Source of the DNA: Bordetella holmesii ATCC 51541
GTDB taxonomy: Bacteria > Pseudomonadota > Gammaproteobacteria > Burkholderiales > Burkholderiaceae_B
NCBI GenBank assembly: GCA_000612485.1
Contig: CP007494.1
Coordinates: forward strand, 930,001 to 994,000
Length of the DNA: 64,000 nt
Reading direction: 5' to 3'
The notes under the pieces were generated by a model. That model ran no database searches, had not been told where the DNA came from, and worked only from the letters and a program-made list of their open reading frames with translations. The position numbers were made by a program, and so were the translations under genes. Positions 46,836-57,081 of the stretch are shown here, in pieces. How positions within the stretch are numbered: position 1 is the first letter of the stretch; every line of letters begins with the position of its first letter.

Positions 46836-47371
46836 AACTCATCATCCTGGACCGCGACGGGGTCATCAACCGCGACAGCGACGCCTTCGTCAAATCCCCT
46901 GACGAATGGGTGGCTTTGCCAGGCAGCCTGGAAGCCATCGCCCGCCTGAGTCAGTCGGGCTGGAGGGTGGTCGTGGCCACCAACCAGTCGGGGTTGGCGC
47001 GCGGGCTGTTCGACATGGACACGCTCAACGCCATCCATATCAAGATGCGCCGTCAACTGGCCGCGCTGGGCGGCAGCATCGACGCGATTTTTCTGTGCCC
47101 GCATGGACCGGAAGATGGCTGCGCCTGCCGCAAACCGCGGCCGGGCATGATGCACGACATCGCCCTGCGCTACGACGCCGATCTGAACGGCGTGCCCGCG
47201 GTGGGCGACTCGCTGCGCGACCTGCAGGCCAGCGCGTCGGCCGGCTGCTCGCCCTGGCTCGTGCTGACCGGCAACGGCGAGAAGACCCGCGCCAAAGGCA
47301 ACCTGCCCGAGGGCACGCGGGTCGGCGCCCATCTGGGCGAAGTGGTCGACCTTCTTTTGCAGGACGAATAA
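46832..47371 (+). CDS. gmhB: D-glycero-beta-D-manno-heptose-1,7-bisphosphate 7-phosphatase
   Basis: 179 aa HAD phosphatase in ADP-heptose synthesis for LPS core. Motif I LIILDRDGVINRDSDAFVKSPDEW (nucleophile and acid/base Asp), VVATNQSGLARGLF (motif II Thr), the zinc loop CPHGPEDGCACRKPRPGM with three Cys and one His, and VGDSLRDLQASASAGC (motif IV). The TGA of glyS overlaps the start, and plsC follows after 3 nt. glyQS-gmhB-plsC is a common betaproteobacterial order. Confidence 0.95.
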   Translation: MKLIILDRDGVINRDSDAFVKSPDEWVALPGSLEAIARLSQSGWRVVVATNQSGLARGLFDMDTLNAIHIKMRRQLAALGGSIDAIFLCPHGPEDGCACRKPRPGMMHDIALRYDADLNGVPAVGDSLRDLQASASAGCSPWLVLTGNGEKTRAKGNLPEGTRVGAHLGEVVDLLLQDE

Positions 47372-47374
47372 GCC

Positions 47375-48103
47375 ATGGCCTGGTTGCGCTCGTTTCTCTA
47401 CATGGTGTTCCTGTCCGTCACGGTCATCCCCTACGCGTTTGCCTGCATTCTCTGGGCGCCGCTGCCGCTGCGTCTGCGCTACAGGCTGACCGTGGGTTGG
47501 CCGCGCCTGGCAATCTGGGGCGCCAAGGTGATCTGCGGTATCCGTTGGCAGGTCAAAGGCTGGGAAAACCTTCCCGACGGCCCCATCGTGCTTTTGTCCA
47601 AACACCAATCGGCCTGGGAAACCCTGTTTTTCCCGGGGCACATGCCGCGTCCGGTGTGCTTCGTCTACAAGAAATCGCTGCATTGGGTGCCTTTTTTCGG
47701 CTGGAGTCTGGCGTTGCTGCGCATGATTCCCATCGACCGCGCCAAAGGCCGTGACGCCTTCGAGCAAGTCGTGCGAGAAGGGCAGAAATGCCTGGACGAC
47801 GGCCGCTGGCCGCTGCTGTTTCCTGAGGGCACGCGCGTGCCGCCAGGACAGATGGGCCGCTTCAAGATGGGCGGCGCCCTGCTGGCCTCGCGCACGGGTG
47901 CCTCCGTGATTCCGGTCGCCTTGAACGCCGGCGAATGCTGGCGCCGCAATGCCTTTGTCAAGCGGCCCGGGCTGGTCACCGTCTTCTTCGGGCCCGCCAT
48001 CGCATCGCAAGGGCTCACCCCTGACGAACTCAACGCCAAGGTCCATGCCTGGATCGACGCGGAAATGCGCACGCTCAGTCCAGAAAGGTATGACCAGCGC
48101 TGA
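47375..48103 (+). CDS. plsC: 1-acylglycerol-3-phosphate O-acyltransferase
   Basis: 242 aa. Inner-membrane enzyme making phosphatidic acid. An N-terminal hydrophobic anchor (~5-30, FLYMVFLSVTVIPYAFACILWAPL) is followed by block I KHQSAWETLFFP, block II PIDRAKGRDAFEQVV, block III FPEGTRVPPGQMGRFKMGGALLA and block IV VIPVALNAGECW. Block I reads H-X4-E rather than the textbook H-X4-D; this variant appears to be common in betaproteobacterial PlsC (recollection). The 3' end overlaps the peptidase gene by 14 nt. Confidence 0.93.
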   Translation: MAWLRSFLYMVFLSVTVIPYAFACILWAPLPLRLRYRLTVGWPRLAIWGAKVICGIRWQVKGWENLPDGPIVLLSKHQSAWETLFFPGHMPRPVCFVYKKSLHWVPFFGWSLALLRMIPIDRAKGRDAFEQVVREGQKCLDDGRWPLLFPEGTRVPPGQMGRFKMGGALLASRTGASVIPVALNAGECWRRNAFVKRPGLVTVFFGPAIASQGLTPDELNAKVHAWIDAEMRTLSPERYDQR

Positions 48104-48923
48104 TCAGCTCGAACTCTCGTTCGACGCCGGCGCGCCGTCTGCCTCCATTGCCACCCCCTGCCCCGATCCCTTGCCCGCCGGCGCCCGCTGGCGCGAGGTG
48201 CAAACGCCACAGCAAGTCATCGGTTTCGTACTGCTGCGCTCACGCCGCCGCAGCATCGGTTTCGTCATCGCCGACGACGGCCTGCGGGTGACCGCGCCCA
48301 ACTGGGTGACACTGGCCCAGATCGACGACGCCGTGCGCGAAAAAGCACGCTGGATACTGTCCAAGCTGCGCGACTGGCACGCCCGCCGCGAACAGCTCGC
48401 GATGTCGCAGACTCGCTGGCAGGCCGGCGGCGAACTGCCCTACCTGGGCAAGCGCATCATCATCGGTCTGGCGGCCGACGGACGGCAGGCCCATCTCGAC
48501 GGCGATGCCGCCAACCCGCTCGATGGTGCCACGCTCTGGCTGCCGCTGCCGGCCACCGCCGACGCCTCGCGCATCCGCGGCGCCGCGCAAGCGTGGCTGC
48601 AGCAACGTGCCGGCATCCTCTTTGGCGAGCGCCTGGCTCATTTCCTGATGCGCACCGGTCTGCAGATCCGCCGCTGGCGCCTGTCGTCGGCGGCCACCCG
48701 CTGGGGGTCGTGCACCAGCGACGGCAACATCATGCTCAACTGGCGTCTGATCCACTTCAGTCCCGACATCATCGATTACGTCATCGCCCACGAGCTCGCG
48801 CATCTGCGCGAGATGAACCACAGCCAGGATTTCTGGGCCGAAGTCGGCCACATCCTGCCCGGATTCGAAGCCGCCAAGAAAGTCCTGCGCCGCCACGATC
48901 CCGCCACGCTGCCCCGGTTCTGA
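48090..48923 (+). CDS. M48/YgjP-type zinc metallopeptidase (SprT-like)
   Basis: 277 aa from ATG 48090 with AAAGG upstream; the frame is open further up inside plsC. YgjP-like domain: RSRRRSIGFVIADDGLRVTAPNWVTLAQIDDAVREKARWILSKL, then RRWRLSSAATRWGSCTSDGNIMLNWRLIHFSPDIIDYVIAHELAHLREMNHSQDFWAEV. HELAH is the zinc-binding HExxH motif, with the third His in NHSQDFW. Often next to plsC/gmhB in betaproteobacteria. Cytoplasmic (no signal); substrate unknown. Confidence 0.9.
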   Translation: MTSADQLELSFDAGAPSASIATPCPDPLPAGARWREVQTPQQVIGFVLLRSRRRSIGFVIADDGLRVTAPNWVTLAQIDDAVREKARWILSKLRDWHARREQLAMSQTRWQAGGELPYLGKRIIIGLAADGRQAHLDGDAANPLDGATLWLPLPATADASRIRGAAQAWLQQRAGILFGERLAHFLMRTGLQIRRWRLSSAATRWGSCTSDGNIMLNWRLIHFSPDIIDYVIAHELAHLREMNHSQDFWAEVGHILPGFEAAKKVLRRHDPATLPRF

Positions 48924-48927
48924 CACC

Positions 48928-49853
48928 ATGGAACTGCGCCAGCTGCGCTACTTCGTCAAGGTCGTCGAATGCGGCAGCCTGGGGCGTGCGGCCACCGAAC
49001 TGGGCGTGGTCACCTCGGCCCTGAGCCAGCAGATCAGCCGGCTGGAAGGCGAGCTGAGCACACGCCTGCTCACGCGCACCTCCACCGGTGTCGTGCTGAC
49101 CGATGCCGGCCTGGCCTTTCTGCGGCAGGCGCAACTGTCGCTGCGCCACGCCGACGATGCCATGAAGGCCGCGCGCGAGTCGCGCCTGAGCGGGCACGTC
49201 AGCATCGGACTGGTACAGACCACCGCCTCGGTGCTGGCGCTGCCGTTCATGCGCGCCATGCGCCAGCGCTATCCGGATGTACGCCTGCGGCTGGTCGAAA
49301 GCCTGTCCGGCCATTTGTCCACGATGCTCAATGCACGGCAGCTGGACCTGGCCATCGTCTTTCAGACCGAAACCGCCCGGCGCTGGAGCGTCATGCCCCT
49401 GCTGGACGAAAGCCTGTTTCTGATTGCGCGCGACGATATGCCCGGCCTGCCCCGGCCGGGCGGGTGCGGCTGCGCGATCTGACGGGGCTGCCACTGCTGC
49501 TGCCCAGCGACAGCCATGGCCTGCGCGCACTGGTCAACAACGGCTTTGCCCGCTTCAATGAGCGGCCCGACCTGGTCGCCGAAATCGACGGGCTGGATGT
49601 CCTGATGGAACTGGTCGAGGCCGGCCTGGGCGCGACGATCCAGCCCGGCGCGGCCACCGTGCGCCTGCGCGGTGCCCCCTTGGCCACCCGCCAGATCCGC
49701 GACCGCCAACTGGCTCGCAGCAATCTGCTGGTCAGCCTCTCGGACGACGAACTGTCGCCGGCCGCATTGGCCGTCAGGGTCCTGCTGGCTCAGGTGGCTG
49801 CCGACCTGGTGCGCGCCGGCGCATGGCCTGGCGCTACCCTTCACAAATCGTGA
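48928..49853 (+). pseudogene. tcuR: LysR-family regulator, probable tcuR, frameshifted
   Basis: Starts MELRQLRYFVKVVECGSLGRAATELGVVTSALSQQISRLEGELSTRLLTR, a normal LTTR HTH, 4 nt after the peptidase stop. The effector domain proceeds to DDMPGLPRPG and then hits TGA at 49480. The true continuation RVRLRDLTGLPLLLPSDSHGLRALV is one frame back and runs to 49853. One missing G near 49458-49460 (GGG for GGGG) accounts for it. Intact length would be about 308 aa. Position before tcuA suggests it is the tricarballylate regulator TcuR. As read, a 184-residue truncated protein with an intact DNA-binding domain could still form. Confidence 0.82.
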
Positions 49854-49862
49854 AGAGGCATT

Positions 49863-49883
49863 GCCCGCCGCCTTCTGGCGGGC
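49863..49883. other. hairpin in the tcuR-tcuA gap
   Basis: GCCCGCC / GGCGGGC, a 7-bp stem with a 7-nt loop and no T-run, 37 nt before the tcuA start. It could be a weak terminator or attenuator, or chance in GC-rich DNA. Confidence 0.35.
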
Positions 49884-49919
49884 GTTGAACGCGCATCCTA
49901 TAGTCGCCACCATCTGAAG

Positions 49920-51347
49920 ATGGACGACAACATGATAGACGTACTCGTGATCGGCGGCGGCAACGCCGCTTTGTGCGCGGCGCTGATGGCCCGCGAGGCC
50001 GGCGCCAGTGTGCTGCTGCTCGAGGCCGCGCCACGGGAATGGCGCGGCGGCAACTCCCAGCACACCCGCAACCTGCGCTGCATGCACGACGCTGCCCAGG
50101 ATGTGCTCATCGACGCCTACCCCGAAGAAGAGTACTGGCAGGACCTGCTTAAGGTCACCGGTGGCATGACCGACGAAAAGCTCGCGCGCCTGGTCATCCG
50201 CGCGTCATCGTCCTGTCGCGACTGGATGCGCAGCCATGGCGTGAACTTTCAACCGCCCTTGTCCGGCGCGTTACACGTAGCGCGTACCAATGCCTTTTTC
50301 ATGGGCGGAGGCAAAGCGCTGGTCAATGCCTATTACCGCAGCGCCGAGAAACTGGGGGTGCAGATACGCTATGACGCTGCGGTCGACGCGCTGGAACTGC
50401 AAGATGGCCGCTTCGTGGCCGCCCGCATCGGTGCCGAGCGCATCGAAGCGCGCAGTTGCGTGCTGGCCGCCGGCGGTTTCGAGTCCAACCTCGAATGGAT
50501 GCGTCAAGCCTGGGGCCAGAACGAGCGCGGCGAATGGCCGGCCGACAACTTCCTGATCCGCGGCACACGCTTTAACCAGGGCGTGCTGCTCAAGTTCATG
50601 ATGGAAGCGGGCGCGGACATCATCGGCGACCCCTCGCAATCCCATTGCGTGGCCATCGATGCGCGTGCGCCACTCTACGACGGCGGCATCTGCACGCGGA
50701 TCGACTGCGTCTCGCTGGGCGTGGTCCTCAATCGCGACGCGCAACGCTTCTATGATGAGGGCGAGAATTTCTGGCCCAAGCGTTACGCCATCTGGGGTCG
50801 CCTGGTCGCCATGCAACCCGGGCAGATCGCCTACTCCATCATCGACGCCAAGGCCGTGGGCCGATTCATGCCACCGGTGTTTCCGGGCGTGCGCGCCAAC
50901 TCGCTGGCCGAACTCGCCGAAAAACTGCAACTCGACCCACAGCGTTTCGTGGCCACGATCGACACCTACAACCAGGCCTGTCGCGTCGGCCGCTTCGACC
51001 ACACCAGCCTGGACGACTGTCACACCGACGGCCTGACACCGGCCAAGACACACTGGGCCCGCCCCATCGACACCGCCCCTTTCTTCGGGTATGCGCTGCG
51101 GCCGGGCATCACCTTCACCTATCTGGGCCTGAAAGTCGACGAAACCGCCGCCGTGCGTTTCGGCGGCAAACCCAGCGACAACCTGTTCGTGGCCGGCGAG
51201 ATGATGGCCGGCAATGTGCTTGGCAAGGGCTATACCGCCGGTGTCGGCATGTCCATCGGCACGGCCTTCGGCCGCATCGCCGGCACCCGGGCCGCCGCGG
51301 CAGCGCGGGACCTGGCCCAAGAAGGAGCCCATCGTGCAGCAGCTTGA
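49920..51347 (+). CDS. tcuA: FAD-dependent tricarballylate dehydrogenase
   Basis: 475 aa. Oxidises tricarballylate to cis-aconitate. The N-terminal FAD motif [47 protein letters not shown] (~7-55) and C-terminal [36 protein letters not shown] are typical of the TcuA/fumarate-reductase-flavoprotein family. [19 protein letters not shown] and [16 protein letters not shown] are specific to this branch. Start could also be the ATG at 49932, 4 codons later, directly before the FAD motif. tcuB overlaps its 3' end by 14 nt. Confidence 0.92.
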   Translation: MDDNMIDVLVIGGGNAALCAALMAREAGASVLLLEAAPREWRGGNSQHTRNLRCMHDAAQDVLIDAYPEEEYWQDLLKVTGGMTDEKLARLVIRASSSCRDWMRSHGVNFQPPLSGALHVARTNAFFMGGGKALVNAYYRSAEKLGVQIRYDAAVDALELQDGRFVAARIGAERIEARSCVLAAGGFESNLEWMRQAWGQNERGEWPADNFLIRGTRFNQGVLLKFMMEAGADIIGDPSQSHCVAIDARAPLYDGGICTRIDCVSLGVVLNRDAQRFYDEGENFWPKRYAIWGRLVAMQPGQIAYSIIDAKAVGRFMPPVFPGVRANSLAELAEKLQLDPQRFVATIDTYNQACRVGRFDHTSLDDCHTDGLTPAKTHWARPIDTAPFFGYALRPGITFTYLGLKVDETAAVRFGGKPSDNLFVAGEMMAGNVLGKGYTAGVGMSIGTAFGRIAGTRAAAAARDLAQEGAHRAAA

Positions 51348-52415
51348 ACACCTTGCCCGCCAGGCAGAACTGACCGGCGCCGCCCCCGCCAGCGCGCAAC
51401 CCCTGACATTCGTCGCGCATGCCACCACGGCGGGCGCGCGCATGAGCGCAGACGAAAGCGAGGTGGCACGCATGATGCAGATCTGCAATGCCTGCCGTTA
51501 TTGCGAAGGCTTCTGCGCGGTCTTTCCCGCCATGACGCGCCGGCTGGAGTTCGACAAAGGCGACGTCAATTACCTGGCCAACCTCTGCCACAACTGTGGC
51601 GCCTGTCTGCATGCCTGCCAGTACGCGCCGCCACACGAATCCGGCGTGAACGTGCCGCAGGCCATGGCGCGCGTGCGCATGCAGACCTATACCGACTACG
51701 CCTGGCCTCAGGCGTTGGGTTCGCTGTACAAACACAATGGGTTGACCCTGTCGTTGGCCGTGGCCGCGACGCTGGCGCTGTTTCTGGTGCTGGTGGTGAG
51801 CATCAATGGCGGCTGGCTGCACGCCCCCTGGCCGGCAACTTCTACGCCATCTTCCCGCACAACACGCTGGCGCTGATGTTCGGCGTGGTGTTCGCTTTCG
51901 CCGTGGTTGCGCTGGCCGTGGGTGTGATCCGCTTCTGGCGCGATGTCAGCCCCGGCGCGGCGAGCGGCCCGGCGGTGGCCGAAGCGGCGCACGACGCACT
52001 GCGGCTGAAATACCTCGATGGCGGGCATGGCAAGGGTTGCAACGAGGCCGACGACGCCTTCACCTTGGCTCGCCGGCGTTTCCATCATTTCACCTTCTAC
52101 GGCTTCATGCTGTGTTTTGCCGCGACCTCCGTCGCCACCCTCTACCACTATCTGCTGGACCTGCACGCGCCGTATCCCTTCTTCAGCCTGCCCGTGCTCC
52201 TGGGCACGGCCGGCGGCCTGGGTCTGCTGCTGCTGGCGCTACGCGACACGGGCTGGATGGGGATAATGCTGGCGGTGCATCTGGGCGTGGTGATGGCGCT
52301 GTTTCTGACCCTGCCTTATGGCAAATTCGCCCACGGCATCTTCCGCTGCGCCGCACTACTGAAATCGTCCATCGAAAAATGCCAGCCCAGCAAACTGCAA
52401 CTGGGCTCCGATTAG
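51334..52415 (+). pseudogene. tcuB: tricarballylate utilisation protein TcuB, frameshifted in a C-run
   Basis: TcuB is the membrane Fe-S/heme protein that reoxidises TcuA. Start GTG 51334 has GAAGGAG upstream. The first frame holds two 4Fe-4S motifs, [15 protein letters not shown] and [16 protein letters not shown], then one TM helix ([20 protein letters not shown]) and ends soon after LHAPW. Five C at 51824-51828 should be six: [21 protein letters not shown] continues in the next frame back to 52415, with heme-ligand type [41 protein letters not shown] and further helices. Intact length about 360 aa. As read, most of the membrane domain is lost. Confidence 0.85.
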
Positions 52416-52528
52416 GAAAACCCTCGAGGCGGGCGCCGATTCGGCAGCCCTCGCGGCATCCGGCGCCCCCCTGTTACGATTGGGGTCTGAACGCCGCGCT
52501 TGGCGCGGCTCGCCTTGAGGATAGAAAT

Positions 52529-52924
52529 ATGCGTTTTCTGCACACCATGCTGCGTGTCGGCAATCTCGAAAAATCCCTGGACTTCTACACCAACGTGCTG
52601 GGCATGCGCCTGCTGCGCAAGAAAGACTACCCCGATGGCCGTTTCACGCTGGCCTTCGTCGGCTACCAGGACGAAGATGAAGGCGCCGTCATCGAACTGA
52701 CCCACAACTGGGACACCGAGCAGTACGATCTGGGCAATGGCTATGGCCACGTCGCGCTCGAAGTCGACAACGCCTACGAAGCCTGTGACAAGGTCAAGGC
52801 CAAGGGCGGCAAGGTCACGCGCGAAGCCGGCCCGATGAAGCATGGCACCACGGTCATCGCCTTCGTCGAAGACCCCGACGGCTACAAGATCGAATTCATC
52901 CAGAAAAAAGGCCGCGCGGACTAA
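52529..52924 (+). CDS. gloA: lactoylglutathione lyase (glyoxalase I)
   Basis: 131 aa from ATG 52529. Converts the methylglyoxal-glutathione hemithioacetal to S-lactoylglutathione. Metal ligands are in place: His5 ([20 protein letters not shown]), Glu in [10 protein letters not shown], His in [11 protein letters not shown], and Glu in [11 protein letters not shown]. Length and lack of insertions match the nickel-type bacterial enzyme. A 113-bp upstream gap probably holds its own promoter. def begins 5 nt downstream. Confidence 0.97.
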   Translation: MRFLHTMLRVGNLEKSLDFYTNVLGMRLLRKKDYPDGRFTLAFVGYQDEDEGAVIELTHNWDTEQYDLGNGYGHVALEVDNAYEACDKVKAKGGKVTREAGPMKHGTTVIAFVEDPDGYKIEFIQKKGRAD

Positions 52925-52929
52925 CACCC

Positions 52930-53463
52930 ATGATTCACCCCATCCTGAAAATGGGCGATCCGCGCCTGCTGCGGGTGGCCGCTCCGGTGACGGACTTCGG
53001 CAGCGCTGCGTTACGGCAACTGATCGAAGACATGTTCGAAACCATGATCGCCGCCAACGGCGTCGGCCTGGCCGCGCCGCAGATCGGCGTGGATCTGCAA
53101 CTGGTGATCTTCGGTTTCGAGCGCAACCCACGCTACCCCGACGCCCCGGCGGTGCCCCAGACCGTGCTGTGCAATCCGGTCATCACGCCGCTGTCCGATG
53201 AGATGGAGGACGGCTGGGAAGGCTGCCTGTCGGTACCTGGCCTGCGCGGACGGGTGCCGCGTTACCGCCATATCCGCTACCAGGGCAGCGATCCCGATGG
53301 CCAACGCATCGACCGCGAGGCCAGCGACTTCCACGCGCGCGTGGTTCAGCACGAGTGCGACCATCTTATCGGCCGCCTCTATCCTTCGCGGATCCAGGAT
53401 TTTTCGCAGTTTGGCTACACCGAAATCCTGTTCCCCGATATGGACCCCAATCAGGACGATTGA
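52930..53463 (+). CDS. def: peptide deformylase
   Basis: 177 aa. Removes the formyl group from nascent proteins. Motif 1 [11 protein letters not shown] (~48-58), motif 2 [11 protein letters not shown] (~100-110; metal Cys) and motif 3 [14 protein letters not shown] (~138-151; HExxH). The sequence resembles the accessory Def2 form of Bordetella-type genomes rather than the fmt-linked Def, judged from the [18 protein letters not shown] region. Co-transcribed with gloA. Confidence 0.94.
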   Translation: MIHPILKMGDPRLLRVAAPVTDFGSAALRQLIEDMFETMIAANGVGLAAPQIGVDLQLVIFGFERNPRYPDAPAVPQTVLCNPVITPLSDEMEDGWEGCLSVPGLRGRVPRYRHIRYQGSDPDGQRIDREASDFHARVVQHECDHLIGRLYPSRIQDFSQFGYTEILFPDMDPNQDD

Positions 53464-53476
53464 GGCCCATCCAGGC

Positions 53477-55733
53477 TCAGAGCGCGCGGTGCGCCGGGCT
53501 TTCGGTCTGGCCGGTCAGTTCTTCCGGCGCGAAGTCGTCGACCGCGACCACTTCCGCCACGGCCGCTTCGGCGGCCAGAATCTGGGCCGCGACCTCGTCG
53601 CTGATGGCCCCGGCCTGGTGCGCCTGGCGCCAATCTTTGACACCCTCGCGCCGCAGCCGGTCTCGCAACGGTCCCAAGGCCGTCACCCGCGCAAAGGCCT
53701 CCTCCAGCGTGGCGATGGCGTCTTTGCCCCCCGCGCTGCAGATCGGCGTTGAGCCGGTCGCGCGTGGCCGAAGGCTCCAGCAACACGTTGGCGCACTCGC
53801 GTGTGAGCGCATCGCTCGGCCCGCGCGCCAGTCGCATGGGCAGGATGACAGCGCGCAACGCGACGGCCGCGGCGCGGCGCGGCGCGGCGCGGCAGATTGG
53901 ACAGGACCTGATCCATGGCCTGCTCGATGCGCAGGCAACCCTCCTCCATCCCCCAGGCCACCAGCGGCAGATCGGCGTGGCAACGGCCCTCGTCGTCCCA
54001 GCGCTTTAGCAGGGCCGACAACAGATAAAGCTCGGACAGGATATCGCCCAGTCGCGCGGACAACATTTCGCGCCGCTTCAGCGAACCGCCCAGCAGCGCC
54101 ATGGAAACATCCGCCAGCAGGGCAAACCCGGCTGAATAGCGGCTCAACCGGCGGAAATACCGGCTGACCTCACGCACCGGCGGGGCGGGTGCGAACAGCC
54201 CCCCGTCCATGCACGCCCCCAGGCGCGCAGAAAGGTCATGCCGCTGTGCCGCATATGCGACCAGAACGCCTGCTCGAATTGCGCCTGCCCTACGGCCTGA
54301 TCGGTCTCTCCCAGCGCCATGACCTCGCGCATCAAATAGGGATGGGCGCGGATGGCGCCCTGACCGAAGACGATGAGGCAGCGCGTGAGGATGTTGGCGC
54401 CCTCCACGGTAATGGCGATGGGCAGCGCGCGGTAGAGCGCGCCGAGGTAATTGCCCGGCCCGTCGATCACCGCCTTGCCGCCGTGGATATCCATGGCGTC
54501 GTTGACCGACATGCGCATGCGTTCCGTCGCGTGGTATTTCATGATGGCCGAAACCACCGCCGGTTTGTGGCCTTGATTCAGCGCCGCGCACGTCAGCCGC
54601 CGGGCCGCCTCGATCAGATAGGCGTGGCCCGCCAGGCGCGCCAGCTTCTCCTGCACCCCCTCGAACCGTCCTACCGGGATACCGAACTGGCGGCGCACTC
54701 GCGCGTACATCCCCGAGGTGTGCGCGCTGATGACCGCGCCGGCGGCCGACAGCGACGGCAGGGAAATACCGCGCCCGGCCGCCAGCGCGCTCATCAGCAT
54801 CTGCCAGCCGTGTCCGGCCTTGGCCGGGCAGCCAATGAGCGCTTCGATCGGCACGAAGACATCCCGGCCGTGGTTCGGGCCATTCTGAAATACCTGCATG
54901 GACGGCAGATGGCGACGGCCGATTTCGACCCCGGGCGCATCCGTGGGCACCAAGGCCACCGAAATGCCGATCTCTTGCGGCCCGCCCAGCAGCCCGTCCG
55001 GATCGCGCAACTTGAAGGCCAGGCCCAGCACCGTGGCCACCGGCCCGAGCGTGATATACCGTTTGTGCCAGTTAAGGCGGATACCCAACAACTCCTGCCC
55101 ATCGATCACCTGGCGGCACACCACGCCGACGTCGGTCATCGCCGCGGCATCGGACCCGGCCTGCGGACTGGTGAGCCCGAAGCAGGGGATCTCACGGCCA
55201 TCGGCCAGCCGCGGCAACCAGAACTCGCGCTGCGCATCCGTACCGAACTGCAGCAGCAACTCACCAGGGCCAAGCGAATTGGGCACCATGATCGTCACGC
55301 CGGCGGTGATCGAATAGGCGGAGACGCGTCGCACGACTTCGGAATGCGCGTAAGGCGAAAAACCCAGTCCGCCGTATTCCTTGGGGATGATCATACCGAA
55401 GAAGCGCTCGCGCCGCATGAGATCCCAGACCTCGGCAGGCAGATCCCGCCGCTTCCACTCGATCTCCCATTCGTCGAGCAGCGCACACAAGCGGGCTACC
55501 GGCCCGGCGATGAACTGGCGCTCTTGTTCGGTAAACGTGGCCGCGGGCACCGCGAGCAACTTGTTCCAGTCCGGGTTGCCGGTAAACAGGTCGCCGTCCC
55601 ACCAGACGTCGCCCGCCTCGATGGCCTCGCGCTCTGTGGCCGACAGGCCTGGCAGCGCCGCCCGGGCCCAGTGATAGGCGGGCTCGGAAATGCGTTTGCG
55701 ACGCCACTGCGCCAAGCGTGATCTGACACTCAT
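53477..55733 (-). pseudogene. fadE: FadE-like acyl-CoA dehydrogenase with three frame breaks
   Basis: Start ATG 55733 (MSVRSRLAQWRRKRISEPAYHWARAALPGLSATEREAIEAGD) with GGAGG 8 nt upstream. Residues ~1-500 are a normal long-chain acyl-CoA dehydrogenase ([53 protein letters not shown]). Break 1 near 54222: one base lost, after which [38 protein letters not shown] continues. Break 2 falls in a (GGCGC)4 tract at 53871-53890, after which [25 protein letters not shown] resumes. Break 3 is six C at 53727-53732 where five fit, followed by [34 protein letters not shown] to 53477. The C-terminal DUF1974 domain is therefore scrambled as read. Intact length would be about 750 aa. Confidence 0.85.
53871..53890 (+). 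repeat. pentanucleotide tandem repeat (GGCGC)4 in fadE
   Basis: Four perfect GGCGC units preceded by a degenerate GCCGC. The frame before and after differs by an amount equal to losing one unit or gaining two. Two or five units would read LPRRAA(PRRAA)AVALR in frame; four do not. Confidence 0.85.
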
Positions 55734-55851
55734 GGCTGTCCTCCGCGGGAGCATGATTATGTAACCAAGTTACCAGTTTGAACGGCCTCGCACAAACCTG
55801 CCGCGATGGCGGTCTGCGACAATAGCGCCACCCCTGCTTCCCTGGTGAGCA

Positions 55852-57081
55852 ATGCTGAACAAACTCTGGCTGGCTTTCTTTCTGGTTGCCGCGGCCGCAG
55901 GCCTGGTGCGTTGGATCGGGCTGGGCGAGCCCGACGTGTTCCGTGCCATCGTCGCCAGCCTGTTCGAGATGGCGCGCGTCTCGGTCGAGGTCATGGTGCT
56001 GCTGTTCGGCACGCTGACGCTTTGGCTGGGATTCTTGCGCATCGCCGAGGTCGCCGGCCTGGTCGGCACGTTGGCCCGGCTGCTCGGGCCGCTGTTTGCG
56101 CGATTGATGTCGGACGTACCGCGCAACCACCCTGCCATCGGCCTGATCACGCTCAATTTCGCGGCCAATGGCCTCGGCCTGGACAATGCCGCCACGCCCA
56201 TCGGCCTGCGAGCCATGCGTGAACTGCAGTCGCTCAACCCGCGGCCCGACACCGCCAGCAACGCGCAGATTCTCTTTCTGGTGCTCAACGCATCGTCCCT
56301 GACGCTCTTGCCGGTCACGCTGTTCATGTTCCGGGCCCAGCAGGGCTCGCCCGACCCCACGCTGGTCTTTCTGCCCATTTTGCTTGCCACCTGCGCCTCC
56401 ACGCTGGCCGGCCTGCTCGCCGTGGCGGTCTGCCAGCGGCTCAGGCTCTGGGATCCGGTCGTGCTGGCCTGGCTGGGCGGCAGCGCCTTGCTGCTTGGCG
56501 GCTTCATGGGGCTGCTGGCCGGCATGTCCGCCAGCGCCATCGCCGCCCTGTCGTCGCTGTTGGGGAATCTGACCTTATTTGCCGTGCTGGTGGCCTTCCT
56601 GGTGGTCGGCGCATGCAAAAAAGTCCCCGTCTATGAAAGCTTTATCGCCGGCGCCAAAGAGGGTTTCGGTATCGCGCGCGATCTGCTTCCTTATCTGGTG
56701 GCCATGCTGTGTGCCGTCGGCGTGCTGCGCGCCTCGGGCGCGCTGGACTTCCTGCTCGATGGCATTCGCTGGCTGGCGGCGTCGGCCGGCTGGGACACCC
56801 GCTTCGTTGACGCCCTGCCCACCGCCCTGGTCAAACCGTTTTCGGGCAGCGCCGCGCGTGCCATGATGCTCGAAACCATGGCGCACTTCGGCGTGGACAG
56901 TTTTCCGGCGCTGCTATCCGCCGTCATGCAAGGCAGCACCGAAACCACCTTCTACGTGCTGGCGGTGTACTTCGGCTCGGTGGGCATCATGCGCGCGCGT
57001 CACGCCGTCGGCTGCGCGCTCATCGCCGACCTGGCCGGTGTGCTGGCGTCCATCGGCGTGTGCTACTGGTTTTTCGGCTGA
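55852..57081 (+). CDS. nucleoside-recognition (SpmA/SpmB-like, GATE) membrane protein
   Basis: 409 aa with about 10 TM helices. It is a fusion of two Gate domains: the SpmA-like half (~45-200) contains LGPLFARLMSDVPRNHPAIGLITLNFAANGLGLDNAATPIGLRAMRELQSLNP, and the SpmB-like half (~245-405) contains ESFIAGAKEGFGIARDLLPYLVAMLCAVGVLRASGALDF and VKPFSGSAARAMMLETMAHFG plus SAVMQGSTETTFYVLAVYFGSVGI. Transport or sensing of nucleoside-like or other small molecules has been proposed; role unknown. It converges on pyk with no gap. Divergent from fadE. Confidence 0.9.
   Translation: MLNKLWLAFFLVAAAAGLVRWIGLGEPDVFRAIVASLFEMARVSVEVMVLLFGTLTLWLGFLRIAEVAGLVGTLARLLGPLFARLMSDVPRNHPAIGLITLNFAANGLGLDNAATPIGLRAMRELQSLNPRPDTASNAQILFLVLNASSLTLLPVTLFMFRAQQGSPDPTLVFLPILLATCASTLAGLLAVAVCQRLRLWDPVVLAWLGGSALLLGGFMGLLAGMSASAIAALSSLLGNLTLFAVLVAFLVVGACKKVPVYESFIAGAKEGFGIARDLLPYLVAMLCAVGVLRASGALDFLLDGIRWLAASAGWDTRFVDALPTALVKPFSGSAARAMMLETMAHFGVDSFPALLSAVMQGSTETTFYVLAVYFGSVGIMRARHAVGCALIADLAGVLASIGVCYWFFG

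Noticed and set aside
49863..49883. Intrinsic terminator after tcuR
   Set aside because: The hairpin has only a 7-bp stem and no T-run, so it is listed merely as a possible structure.
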